Part shown: positions 1-6,005 of the stretch, piece after piece
How positions within the stretch are numbered: the first letter of the stretch is position 1
Layout of the letters: each line of letters opens with the position of its first letter
Source of the DNA: CAZJKO01 sp964546995
Lineage (GTDB): Bacteria > Bacillota_I > Bacilli_A > RF39 > UBA660
Assembly (NCBI GenBank): GCA_964546995.1
Contig: CAZJKO010000036.1
Coordinates: 1-10,175 of the forward strand
Direction: 5' to 3'
Length of the DNA: 10,175 nucleotides
Translations under genes and position numbers: made by a program
The notes under the pieces: model-generated
What the model was told of the DNA's origin: nothing
What the model saw: only the letters and a program-made list of their open reading frames with translations
The model's database searches: none

Positions 1-219
1 TTTGTTTTTCTTAAGATTTGGATAAAGATAAAGTATCTTTTGCTTTTTATCGGTCATGATAACATCGATATTTTGTTTCATGAAGAAAGTATGAATACTG
101 TTACATCGAGGAAAACAAATTCCTTCTTCGATTCTTTTCTTCTTTCCCATGAAACCAAGCAAACGCTTAGAGAAGTTTGTTGCCATGACAATTTTGATTT
201 TCCCATTTAAAAGATACAT
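1..219 (-). CDS. DUF192 family protein, partial (C-terminus beyond window)
   Basis: The reverse strand reads 73 codons without a stop up to the window edge. The translation starts MYLLNGKIKI and contains SKRLLGFMGKKK, then FPRCNSIHTFFMKQNIDVIM. This is the recognisable core of the DUF192 family (a conserved R-x-x-GLM-like segment, then the SIHTFFM-x-x-x-IDV block). The molecular function of the family is not established. An in-frame ATG also exists at 231, but it lies only 5 bases from the -10 element, at or before the expected transcript start. The ATG at 219 is preceded by GGTGATC, a match to the 3' part of the Shine-Dalgarno sequence, so it is preferred. The gene is divergent from the Tad pilus genes and their promoters overlap, which suggests a possible but unproven functional link. 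Family call fairly sure, function unknown. Confidence 0.8.
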   Translation of the reverse strand, partial: MYLLNGKIKIVMATNFSKRLLGFMGKKKRIEEGICFPRCNSIHTFFMKQNIDVIMTDKKQKILYLYPNLKKNK

Positions 220-235
220 ATTGATCACCATTCTT

Positions 236-265
236 ACTATATCACAAATGAAAATAAATTGACAA
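236..265 (-). promoter_or_regulatory. Sigma-A type promoter of the DUF192 gene
   Basis: On the reverse strand the -35 is TTGTCA (260-265) and the -10 is TATAGT (236-241), with an 18-base spacer. Transcription is predicted to begin near 229, which supports translation from the ATG at 219. The -35 overlaps the -35 of the forward pilin promoter almost completely. Confidence 0.6.
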
Positions 266-287
266 ATGAAAGGACTCGGTGTAAACT
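259..287 (+). promoter_or_regulatory. Sigma-A type promoter of the flp pilin gene
   Basis: A perfect TTGACA (259-264) is followed by a 17-base spacer and TAAACT (282-287, 4 of 6 to TATAAT). The start of transcription would fall near 294 and leave a leader of about 37 bases before the ATG at 331. The consensus -35 and optimal spacing support it; the -10 is only moderate. Confidence 0.5.
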
Positions 288-330
288 AGAACTAGAAAGT
301 AAATACGAAAAACAAAGGATGGGATACGTT

Positions 331-537
331 ATGGTACATATAAATAATCGTGGTCAAGCACTAGTGGAATACGTCTTAATTATTGCATTAGTTTCTGTCG
401 TCATCATTGGCATTATGAATGTCTTTGGTGGTTACGTGAAAGATGCGATGACCAAAGCATCTTGTTCGATGATTGGAGATACCTATGTAGCAGGAGAAAA
501 GCCAGGCGAGGGAACGTGTCAGACCTTAGAACAATAA
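331..537 (+). CDS. flp: Flp/Fap type IVb pilin (Tad major pilin)
   Basis: This is the major structural subunit of a Tad (type IVc) pilus, made as a prepilin and polymerised outside the membrane. From the ATG at 331 it is 68 residues. It has a short leader ending in NNRG and the cleavage motif G|QALVEY, with Glu at +5 of the mature protein (residue 13). A hydrophobic helix covers about residues 11-33 and a short hydrophilic tail holds Cys45 and Cys63. The frame stays open upstream to a TTG at 259, but that TTG is part of the -35 hexamer. ATG 331 has an AAAGGATGGG stretch 8 bases upstream and gives the usual short leader; an ATG at 319 is an alternative with poor ribosome-site spacing. It is the first gene of the Tad locus and is followed by its own terminator. 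The type IVb pilin assignment is confident. Confidence 0.9.
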   Translation: MVHINNRGQALVEYVLIIALVSVVIIGIMNVFGGYVKDAMTKASCSMIGDTYVAGEKPGEGTCQTLEQ

Positions 538-547
538 TTACTTCCGG

Positions 548-573
548 AAAAGCAAGAATTTTGCTTTTTTTTT
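548..573 (+). terminator. Intrinsic terminator after the pilin gene
   Basis: An 8-base stem AAAAGCAA (548-555) pairs with TTGCTTTT (561-568) around a 5-base loop and runs into an uninterrupted T tract to 573. The stem is A/T-rich, so read-through into the downstream tad genes is plausible. Confidence 0.75.
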
Positions 574-593
574 GTATTGATCTATGTTATAAT
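565..593 (+). promoter_or_regulatory. Extended -10 promoter for the tad machinery genes
   Basis: A perfect TATAAT at 588-593 is preceded by TGT (585-587), giving an extended -10 motif. The -35 position at 17 bases is only a T run (565-570) shared with the terminator tail. The predicted start is near 600, just before the ribosome site of the TadE-like gene. Confidence 0.6.
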
Positions 594-606
594 AATTAAT
601 GATAAT

Positions 607-615
607 AGGGGTGAT
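607..615 (+). promoter_or_regulatory. Ribosome binding site that fixes the GTG start at 620
   Basis: AGGGGTGAT closely matches AGGAGGTGAT. Its purine core lies 8 bases before GTG 620, the right distance. The in-frame ATG at 599 precedes this site and lies at the transcript start, so it is not used; ATG 626 is too distant to be favoured. Confidence 0.6.
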
Positions 616-619
616 TAGT

Positions 620-976
620 GTGAGAATGAATAGTCGTGGTCAAGCATTAGTTGAATTTGTTCTTATTCTACCAGTCCTTATTTTTTTACTATTCTTGTTA
701 GTAGATTTTGGACGTATTATGTATCAAAAAAATCATTTAGAAAACAAAACGGATGACATCATCATGGAACTAGAAAAAGGTTCATCGTACGATACAATTG
801 TGACGCGATTAAATGAAAAAGAACAAGAAAAGGTTCAATTAAAATTAACATATGGAAGTGACAATTACTTGACGATAGAAGTAGTGGGAAATACGACTTT
901 ATTAACGCCAGGCCTAAATTTAATTCTAGGAAACCCTTATCAAACAGTAGTAAAGAGAGTGGTCCCATATGAATAA
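620..976 (+). CDS. tadE: TadE-like pseudopilin
   Basis: This is a minor pilin-like protein of the Tad apparatus, expected to be processed by a prepilin peptidase and inserted in the membrane. From GTG 620 it is 118 residues. The leader MRMNSRG is followed by QALVEF with Glu at mature +5, then a hydrophobic segment (about residues 9-29). Next comes VDFGRIMYQKNHLENKTDD, the arrangement typical of the TadE family, and a hydrophilic C-terminal domain. The first coding bases closely resemble those of the upstream pilin gene, in keeping with paralogy. The gene overlaps the next one by 8 bases, so translation is probably coupled. The family is fairly clear. Whether it corresponds to TadE or TadF of the well-studied systems cannot be decided from sequence alone. 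Confidence 0.82.
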   Translation: MRMNSRGQALVEFVLILPVLIFLLFLLVDFGRIMYQKNHLENKTDDIIMELEKGSSYDTIVTRLNEKEQEKVQLKLTYGSDNYLTIEVVGNTTLLTPGLNLILGNPYQTVVKRVVPYE

Positions 977-1301
977 TAAAGGACAGACACTCGTATTATT
1001 TGTCGTAATGTTACCGATCATTTTGTTCTTCATTTGTTTTTTCATTGATACAAGTATGATATTATACGAACAAAATAGATTAGAAAAATTAGCGAGGGAA
1101 GTCGTTCATTATGACGATAAAAAAGAGTTTGAACTTCAAATAGAAACATGGATGAAAAAGAATGACAAACATATCACGGTGAAGATCGAAGAAACATCGT
1201 TTTCTTTAGAAAAGAATGTAAAGAGTATATTTGGTCAAATAATCGGCATCAAAGAATACCATTTAAAAGTAGAAAAAGAACGAATCAAAAAAGGGGAATA
1301 A
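969..1301 (+). CDS. Second TadE/TadF-like pseudopilin, lacking Glu +5
   Basis: This 110-residue protein begins MNNKG|QTLVLF, followed by a hydrophobic helix (about residues 8-27) and DTSMILYEQNRLEKLARE, similar in layout to the TadE-like protein upstream. Cleavage after Gly5 would leave a mature protein with Leu rather than Glu at +5. The Glu is a hallmark of most type IV pilins and many TadE proteins. Loss of this Glu is known in some tip or minor pseudopilins, so this could be an initiator or tip subunit, but that is inference. The rest is lysine- and glutamate-rich with no recognised domain. It overlaps the upstream gene by 8 bases and ends 2 bases before the TadZ-like gene, so it belongs to the same transcript. 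Confidence 0.72.
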   Translation: MNNKGQTLVLFVVMLPIILFFICFFIDTSMILYEQNRLEKLAREVVHYDDKKEFELQIETWMKKNDKHITVKIEETSFSLEKNVKSIFGQIIGIKEYHLKVEKERIKKGE

Positions 1302-1303
1302 AC

Positions 1304-2047
1304 ATGATTAAAACGAAGGGAAAGACAATTTGTATGACATCGATGAAAGGAGGAAGTGGGAAAACCATTTTAACGCTCCTTCTAGCAGGAATGTATCAAA
1401 TATTAGAAAAAAAAGTGCTCATCATCGACATGGATTTATATAATGGGGGCATTGCCTTAGGCTTAAAAGTAGATCCTGTGAAAACCATTTACAATTTTAC
1501 AGATGATCTTTCGAATAATCGCTATGAAAATTTCGATGATTATGTCTTAACGTATTCACCATTTATCGATATCTTATCTTGTCCCAAAGATCCTCGTCAA
1601 GCAATGAAAATTGATTCTAAAGCCATCGAACTAATAGTAAATAATGCAGCGTATCGTTACGACGTCATTTTAATTGATACCACCCATGTTTTAGATAAAT
1701 TAAACTTAACTGTCATGGATAGTAGTGATACGTTACTTTATGTCTTAACAAACGATGTATTTCATCTTAAAAGTGCTAAATCATTGATGGCAATTTTAAA
1801 AGATATTGAGAAAGAAAATGTCAAAGTATTACTAAATGGAACGGTTTTTCCAGAACGAGAATACTTCTCTCATTTTGATATAAAAAACATCTTGAATCGT
1901 AAAATCGACTATACTTTGGGAAGAACGTTACATCTTAGAAACATTGAAACGTACTTGATGGATGGAACACTTCTAAATGTACTAAAGAGAAAAGAAAAAG
2001 AAATAGATAAACTAAAGAAGATGGCAAAAGACTTAATAGAGGAGTGA
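1304..2047 (+). CDS. tadZ: TadZ/CpaE-like ParA-family ATPase
   Basis: This is a MinD/ParA-type P-loop ATPase of the Tad pilus, thought in this family to place the machine in the cell. The 247-residue protein has the deviant Walker A motif KGGSGKT at 15-21 with the signature lysine Lys15. It also has IIDMDLYNGG at 40-49 and the Walker B-like segment YDVILIDTT at 119-127. Many CpaE/TadZ proteins carry an N-terminal receiver-like domain; here the ATPase starts at once, so that domain is missing. The lysine-rich C-terminus (from about residue 228) could be an amphipathic membrane contact, which is inference. The gene has an AAGGGGAA ribosome site and its stop overlaps the region used to start tadA. 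The position directly before tadA supports TadZ over a chromosome-partition ParA. Confidence 0.85.
   Translation: MIKTKGKTICMTSMKGGSGKTILTLLLAGMYQILEKKVLIIDMDLYNGGIALGLKVDPVKTIYNFTDDLSNNRYENFDDYVLTYSPFIDILSCPKDPRQAMKIDSKAIELIVNNAAYRYDVILIDTTHVLDKLNLTVMDSSDTLLYVLTNDVFHLKSAKSLMAILKDIEKENVKVLLNGTVFPEREYFSHFDIKNILNRKIDYTLGRTLHLRNIETYLMDGTLLNVLKRKEKEIDKLKKMAKDLIEE
2038..2047 (+). promoter_or_regulatory. Ribosome binding site that fixes the GTG start at 2053
   Basis: AGAGGAGTGA contains GGAG 8 bases ahead of GTG 2053. The alternative GTG at 2044 lies inside this site and would have no properly spaced ribosome site of its own. The site overlaps the TadZ stop codon (2045-2047), which implies coupled translation. 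Confidence 0.6.
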
Positions 2048-2052
2048 GACAA

Positions 2053-3423
2053 GTGGCAAAGAAAAGCTTAATGGAAGAATTCGAAGTCGAAGAAACAAAA
2101 AAAACAACGTCGATCCCTTCTGACTACGATATCTTTGAAGATAAAAAACTATTAGATCAATTGCGCGGTAAGATCATTCAAAATATTATTGATAATAAAA
2201 TACCAGATGAAAAACTGTTAACAGAGTACATTAACGATGAAATTGATAGGACGCTGGAAGGCTACGATTTGAGCAATCTAGAAAGAAGTCACATCTTCAA
2301 TTTGATCGATAACGAAATCAATGGTTATGGTCCGATTACGGAACTATTAGAAGATGGCAATGTAACAGAAATCATGGTCAATGGACCTTCGGAAATCTAT
2401 ATTGAAATCGATGGTCACATCATGAAAGATGATACCGTATCGTTCATCAATCAGGATCATATTTTAAGAACGATTCAACGGATGATTCAACCACTAGGAC
2501 GAACGATCGATGCAGCAAGTCCAATGGTCGATTCGCGTCTTCCCGATGGTTCGAGAATTAATGCTGTCATCCCTCCACTAAGTTTAAAAGGACCGATCTT
2601 AACCGTTCGTAAATTCAAAGAAAATATGAGTGATATCGACGATCTTTTAAGAAATGGTACTCTTACACCTTACATGGCAAGATATTTAGAAGCAGCGGTA
2701 AGAGGAAGACTCAACATCTTAGTCTGTGGAGGAACAGGTAGTGGTAAAACGACGGTCTTAAATATCTTGTCGAGCTTCATCAAAAGCGAAGAACGCGTCA
2801 TTACCATCGAAGATGCCGCAGAACTAAAACTAAAACAACCTCACGTTATTACCTTAGAAACCAAAACGATGAACTACGATAGCAAAGAAGAAGTGACGAT
2901 TCGCGATTTAGTCATTAACTCTCTTCGTATGCGCCCAGACCGCATTATCGTAGGGGAAGTTCGTGGTAAAGAAGCCTTCGACATGTTACAAGCAATGAAT
3001 ACAGGACACGAAGGTAGCTTGACAACGCTTCACGCCAACGGTCCTATCGATGCGTTAAATCGATTAGAAACCATGGTCTTAATGAGCGGTCTAGAAATTC
3101 CCATCAAAGCCATAAGAGAATATATCGAAAGTGCGATCGACGTCATCATCAACATCGAACGTCTCTCGGATGGAAAACGAAAAATAACGAGTATCTGTGA
3201 AGTAGTAGGACTCGAAAAAGAGGAAATTAAGTTAAAAGAAATCTTTGCCTTTAAACAAAAAGGCTTAACGAAAAATGGAGAAATCAATGGTGAGTTTGTC
3301 CTTTATAAATATATCCCTATGACGTATTTAAAACTAAAACAAAAAGGAATTGATTCCCTCGATTTTATCTTTGAACCCATCGCAAAAATGATGAACAAAA
3401 AAACCAAAAAAGAAAAAGAATAA
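2053..3423 (+). CDS. tadA: TadA/CpaF-family secretion ATPase
   Basis: This hexameric cytoplasmic ATPase drives Tad pilus assembly. It is 456 residues from GTG 2053. The order is a charged N-terminal region (1-70), the CpaF N-domain with NGYGPITELLED and TEIMVNGP, then the RecA-like core. The core has Walker A GGTGSGKT at about 226-233, an Asp/Glu box near ITIEDAAEL, Walker B RMRPDRIIVGEVRG at about 292-304, and the His box TGHEGSLTTLHANG at about 317-330. All catalytic motifs are intact and the length is normal for CpaF. The C-terminal 60 residues are lysine-rich. It lies between TadZ and the two platform genes, the standard Tad order. The assignment is very secure. Other members serve type II secretion or archaeal flagella, but this context specifies Tad. 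Confidence 0.95.
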   Translation: MAKKSLMEEFEVEETKKTTSIPSDYDIFEDKKLLDQLRGKIIQNIIDNKIPDEKLLTEYINDEIDRTLEGYDLSNLERSHIFNLIDNEINGYGPITELLEDGNVTEIMVNGPSEIYIEIDGHIMKDDTVSFINQDHILRTIQRMIQPLGRTIDAASPMVDSRLPDGSRINAVIPPLSLKGPILTVRKFKENMSDIDDLLRNGTLTPYMARYLEAAVRGRLNILVCGGTGSGKTTVLNILSSFIKSEERVITIEDAAELKLKQPHVITLETKTMNYDSKEEVTIRDLVINSLRMRPDRIIVGEVRGKEAFDMLQAMNTGHEGSLTTLHANGPIDALNRLETMVLMSGLEIPIKAIREYIESAIDVIINIERLSDGKRKITSICEVVGLEKEEIKLKEIFAFKQKGLTKNGEINGEFVLYKYIPMTYLKLKQKGIDSLDFIFEPIAKMMNKKTKKEKE

Positions 3424-3448
3424 CGTGCAGTAAAAAGGAGGTGTACCC

Positions 3449-4462
3449 ATGAATGAACAATACGATATGTCCTTATTTTTAATCCAAATCATCATCATCA
3501 TTTTATTGTTTGGTATAACGGTATGGCTCCTCCAATTGACAAGAGCGTTGCGTCTTGAAAAAAGAATTAGTAAATACACGATCGATTCCATTCACGAAGA
3601 TACTCCATCGTTCTTCGATCAAGTGTATGCTCTTTATGTAAAAGTCATAAAAGCCATGACAAAGTTCTTAAAGAAAATAAAACTATTTGATACGTATAGT
3701 TTAAAATACGAAAAGTATATCGATGGTAGCAAACGATTAAGAGAACAACCCATGGATTACATCTCCTTAAAATGGTTGATGGGATTCATTACGGTCATTG
3801 TCGTGATATTATCGGATGTGTTGCAGTACAAAAGTATAACCTTATTTCAATTTACATACAGTATATTGATCGGTTTCTTTATTCCGGATGTCTTCTTAAT
3901 ATCGAAAGAAAAGTATCGGAAAAAACAAATCGAAAACGAACTTTTAAAAGCGATCATTATTATGAACAATGCGTTTAAATCAGGACGAAGTACGATGCAA
4001 GCCATAAAAATCGTATCCGAAGAACTAGATGGACCGATCAAAGAAGAATTTCGAAAAATGTATATTGATTTAACGTTTGGTCTAGAATTAGAAACCGTAT
4101 TTTCGAGGTTTTCTAAACGTGTAAATGTCGATGAAGTAAAGTATATTACGACATCGCTTACTATCCTAAATAAAACTGGAGGAAACATTGTAAAAGTATT
4201 CTCATCGATCGAAAGAAACTTCTTTAACCGAAGAAAACTAGAAGAAGAACTTCACTCCTTAACGGCTTCTGCTTCGGCCATTTTCAAAATCCTAGTTGCC
4301 ATTCCCATCTTCTTATTCTTCTTTATCGCTATATTAAATAAGGATTATTTTGCACCATTAATCGAAAGTCAAATCGGAATATTATTACTATGTATCATTT
4401 TATTGATCTATGTAACATACATCGTCATTATGAAGAAAGTTATGAACATAAGGGGGCTTTAA
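3449..4462 (+). CDS. tadB: TadB inner-membrane platform protein (GspF family)
   Basis: This is one of two polytopic membrane proteins forming the platform on which TadA acts. The 337-residue protein has an N-terminal membrane segment (about 8-28) and a cytoplasmic loop. Two further hydrophobic segments follow (about 108-122 and 132-150), then a T2SSF/GspF-type domain (about 165-295) with NNAFKSGRSTMQAIKIVSEE and LTILNKTGGNIVKVFSSIE, and two C-terminal membrane segments (about 276-297 and 307-328). The order after tadA and before a shorter T2SSF protein identifies it as TadB. A strong AAAAAGGAGGTG ribosome site lies just before the ATG. The spacing to tadC is one base. Confidence 0.9.
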   Translation: MNEQYDMSLFLIQIIIIILLFGITVWLLQLTRALRLEKRISKYTIDSIHEDTPSFFDQVYALYVKVIKAMTKFLKKIKLFDTYSLKYEKYIDGSKRLREQPMDYISLKWLMGFITVIVVILSDVLQYKSITLFQFTYSILIGFFIPDVFLISKEKYRKKQIENELLKAIIIMNNAFKSGRSTMQAIKIVSEELDGPIKEEFRKMYIDLTFGLELETVFSRFSKRVNVDEVKYITTSLTILNKTGGNIVKVFSSIERNFFNRRKLEEELHSLTASASAIFKILVAIPIFLFFFIAILNKDYFAPLIESQIGILLLCIILLIYVTYIVIMKKVMNIRGL

Positions 4463-4463
4463 G

Positions 4464-5171
4464 ATGGCCAAGAAAAAGTTAGAATTAGCAAGAAAAATAT
4501 ATCGGGAAGATACCATTCGCAATATGCAAGCCAAAATCGATCTCTTAGGTTACAAAGATACGTACGATGCCATCATTTTCTTAAATATCAGACTTTTATC
4601 TTCCACATTTATCTTTTTTATGATATTATATCTATTTGAATGGGGCTATTTACTAGCACCTCTTTGTACCTTTCTCTTTTATATCTTACTTCCTAAATAC
4701 GTCATTGATCGTAAAGTAGAACGAAGAAGAGAAAGATTAGATAGCGATGCCATGTATTTTTTTGAGGTGTTGACGCTTGCAATCGAATCGGGACGAAACT
4801 TACAAAGTGCGCTAGAACTAACCTCGTCATCAATCGATTCAGAACTATCGAGCGAGTTTAAAAAGACCTTAGAAGATGTGCGTTACGGAAAATCGTTGAA
4901 CGAAGCACTAGAAGAATTAAAACGAAGAATTCCTTCGACCACGATCAACAATATTATTTTGAATATCTCACAGTCGAATATATTTGGAAATAGTATTTTA
5001 GAGACCATGCACAATCAAATCGATTATATTAGGGATAAACGCATTCTAGAAACGAAGGCCAAAATCAGTAAAATCCCGATCAAAGTCAGTGTCATATCGG
5101 TCGTTTTCTTTATTCCGTTGATGATGCTTCTAATACTGGCCCCTGTTATTGTAAAATATTTTAGTTCATAA
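4464..5171 (+). CDS. tadC: TadC inner-membrane platform protein (GspF family)
   Basis: This is the second platform protein, the expected partner of TadB. The 235-residue protein has two adjacent hydrophobic segments (about 36-57 and 60-81) and a T2SSF domain (about 96-220). The domain contains FFEVLTLAIESGRNLQSALE and the helix LEDVRYGKSLNEALEELKRR. A final membrane segment lies at about 207-231. It is shorter than many TadC proteins, which I recall at roughly 300 residues, with the missing part at the N-terminus. The AAGGGGG ribosome site and the absence of an upstream in-frame start argue that this is its true length. The stop codon overlaps the AAGGAGG of yebC. Confidence 0.88.
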   Translation: MAKKKLELARKIYREDTIRNMQAKIDLLGYKDTYDAIIFLNIRLLSSTFIFFMILYLFEWGYLLAPLCTFLFYILLPKYVIDRKVERRRERLDSDAMYFFEVLTLAIESGRNLQSALELTSSSIDSELSSEFKKTLEDVRYGKSLNEALEELKRRIPSTTINNIILNISQSNIFGNSILETMHNQIDYIRDKRILETKAKISKIPIKVSVISVVFFIPLMMLLILAPVIVKYFSS

Positions 5172-5183
5172 GGAGGAAAAATT

Positions 5184-5903
5184 ATGAGTGGACATTCAAA
5201 ATGGGCAACGATCCATCGTAAAAAAGGAGAATTAGATGCAGCACGTGGCAAAGTGTTTCAAAAGTTAGCCAAAGAACTTTATGTTGCAGCAAAGCAAGGA
5301 ACACCTGACCCAGACAGCAATCCAGCTCTTCGTATGGTCGTCGAAAAAGCCCGTGGTGCCAATATGCCAAAAGATAATATTCAAAGGGCGATCGATAAAG
5401 CCAAAGGTGCAGGCGAAGGAGAAAATTACGAATCAATTCGGTACGAAGGATACGGTCATGGTGGAGTTGCCTTCATGGTAGACTGCCTCACAGATAACAG
5501 AAATCGGACGGCAAGCCAAGTTCGTTCTGCCTTCACGAAACGAGGAGGAAACCTTGGGACAGATGGATCAGTAAGTTATATGTTCGAACGCAAAGGCATC
5601 ATTGTCATTCCAAACACATATGAGGAAGAAGAAGTCATGATGACAGCCCTTGATAAAGGAGCATTGGACATCAAAACAGAAGAGGAAACATACGAAATCA
5701 TCACGACGCCAGAGGCATTTATCGAAGTCAAAGAAGCTCTAGAAGCGATGGGGGTTACCGAGTTCTTAACCAGTGAAATTACGTTCATTGCCAATAACGA
5801 AATCACCCTCGATGACGAAGGCCGAGAAAAAGTCATGAATCTAGTAGAACAATTAGAAGAATTAGATGATGTTCAAGATGTATATTATAATTTAAGTGAA
5901 TAG
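5184..5903 (+). CDS. yebC: YebC/PmpR family translation factor (formerly regulator)
   Basis: The 239-residue protein starts MSGHSKWATIHRKKGELDAA, the near-invariant YebC opening. The hallmark segments RGKVFQKLAKELYVAAKQG, NPALRMVVEKARGANMPKDN and YEGYGHGGVAFMVDCLTDNRNRTASQVR follow in order. The length matches the family (about 240). Members were first described as DNA-binding regulators; later work ties bacterial YebC and mitochondrial TACO1 to translation through proline-rich stretches. Family membership is certain, the precise role here less so. The AAGGAGG site overlaps the tadC stop, and there are only 12 bases between the genes with no visible promoter, so it appears co-transcribed with the pilus genes. 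Its stop codon overlaps the stem of the following terminator. Confidence 0.96.
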   Translation: MSGHSKWATIHRKKGELDAARGKVFQKLAKELYVAAKQGTPDPDSNPALRMVVEKARGANMPKDNIQRAIDKAKGAGEGENYESIRYEGYGHGGVAFMVDCLTDNRNRTASQVRSAFTKRGGNLGTDGSVSYMFERKGIIVIPNTYEEEEVMMTALDKGALDIKTEEETYEIITTPEAFIEVKEALEAMGVTEFLTSEITFIANNEITLDDEGREKVMNLVEQLEELDDVQDVYYNLSE

Positions 5904-5920
5904 AGCGAAAGCTCTTTTTT
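5902..5920 (+). terminator. Intrinsic terminator after yebC
   Basis: AGAGC (5902-5906) pairs with GCTCT (5911-5915) around a GAAA tetraloop and leads into a T run to 5920. The stem begins within the yebC stop codon. It closes the tad-yebC transcription unit. Confidence 0.8.
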
Positions 5921-5922
5921 GT

Positions 5923-5953
5923 TTGTAGATCATTTCCTAGTTTAAGATATAAT
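5923..5953 (+). promoter_or_regulatory. Promoter of the KilA-N gene
   Basis: A perfect TATAAT lies at 5948-5953. The -35 is weak; TTGTAG at 5923-5928 with a 19-base spacer is the nearest candidate. The expected start is near 5960, leaving a leader of about 45 bases. The -10 and its surroundings are repeated before ruvA. Confidence 0.5.
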
Positions 5954-5960
5954 AGTATTG
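5927..5960 (+). repeat. Left copy of imperfect direct repeat flanking the KilA-N gene
   Basis: AGATCATTT (5927-5935) and GATATAATAGTATTG (5946-5960) recur in the same order before ruvA at 6950-6958 and 6963-6977. The gap between the two blocks is 10 bases here and 4 bases there. The repeat carries the promoter -10. Confidence 0.6.
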
Positions 5961-6005
5961 TTAGTACACAATGATAAAGTTTATTCTAACGAAAGAAGGT
6001 GAATG

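Noticed and set aside
284..295. Tandem AACTAG repeat near the predicted pilin transcript start
   Set aside because: Only two 6-base units; too short to claim as an operator.
259..330. Longer pilin start at TTG 259 giving 92 residues
   Set aside because: The TTG is the first part of a perfect -35 hexamer, the extra residues are not leader-like, and no ribosome site precedes it. A short leader before G|QALVEY is normal for Flp pilins.
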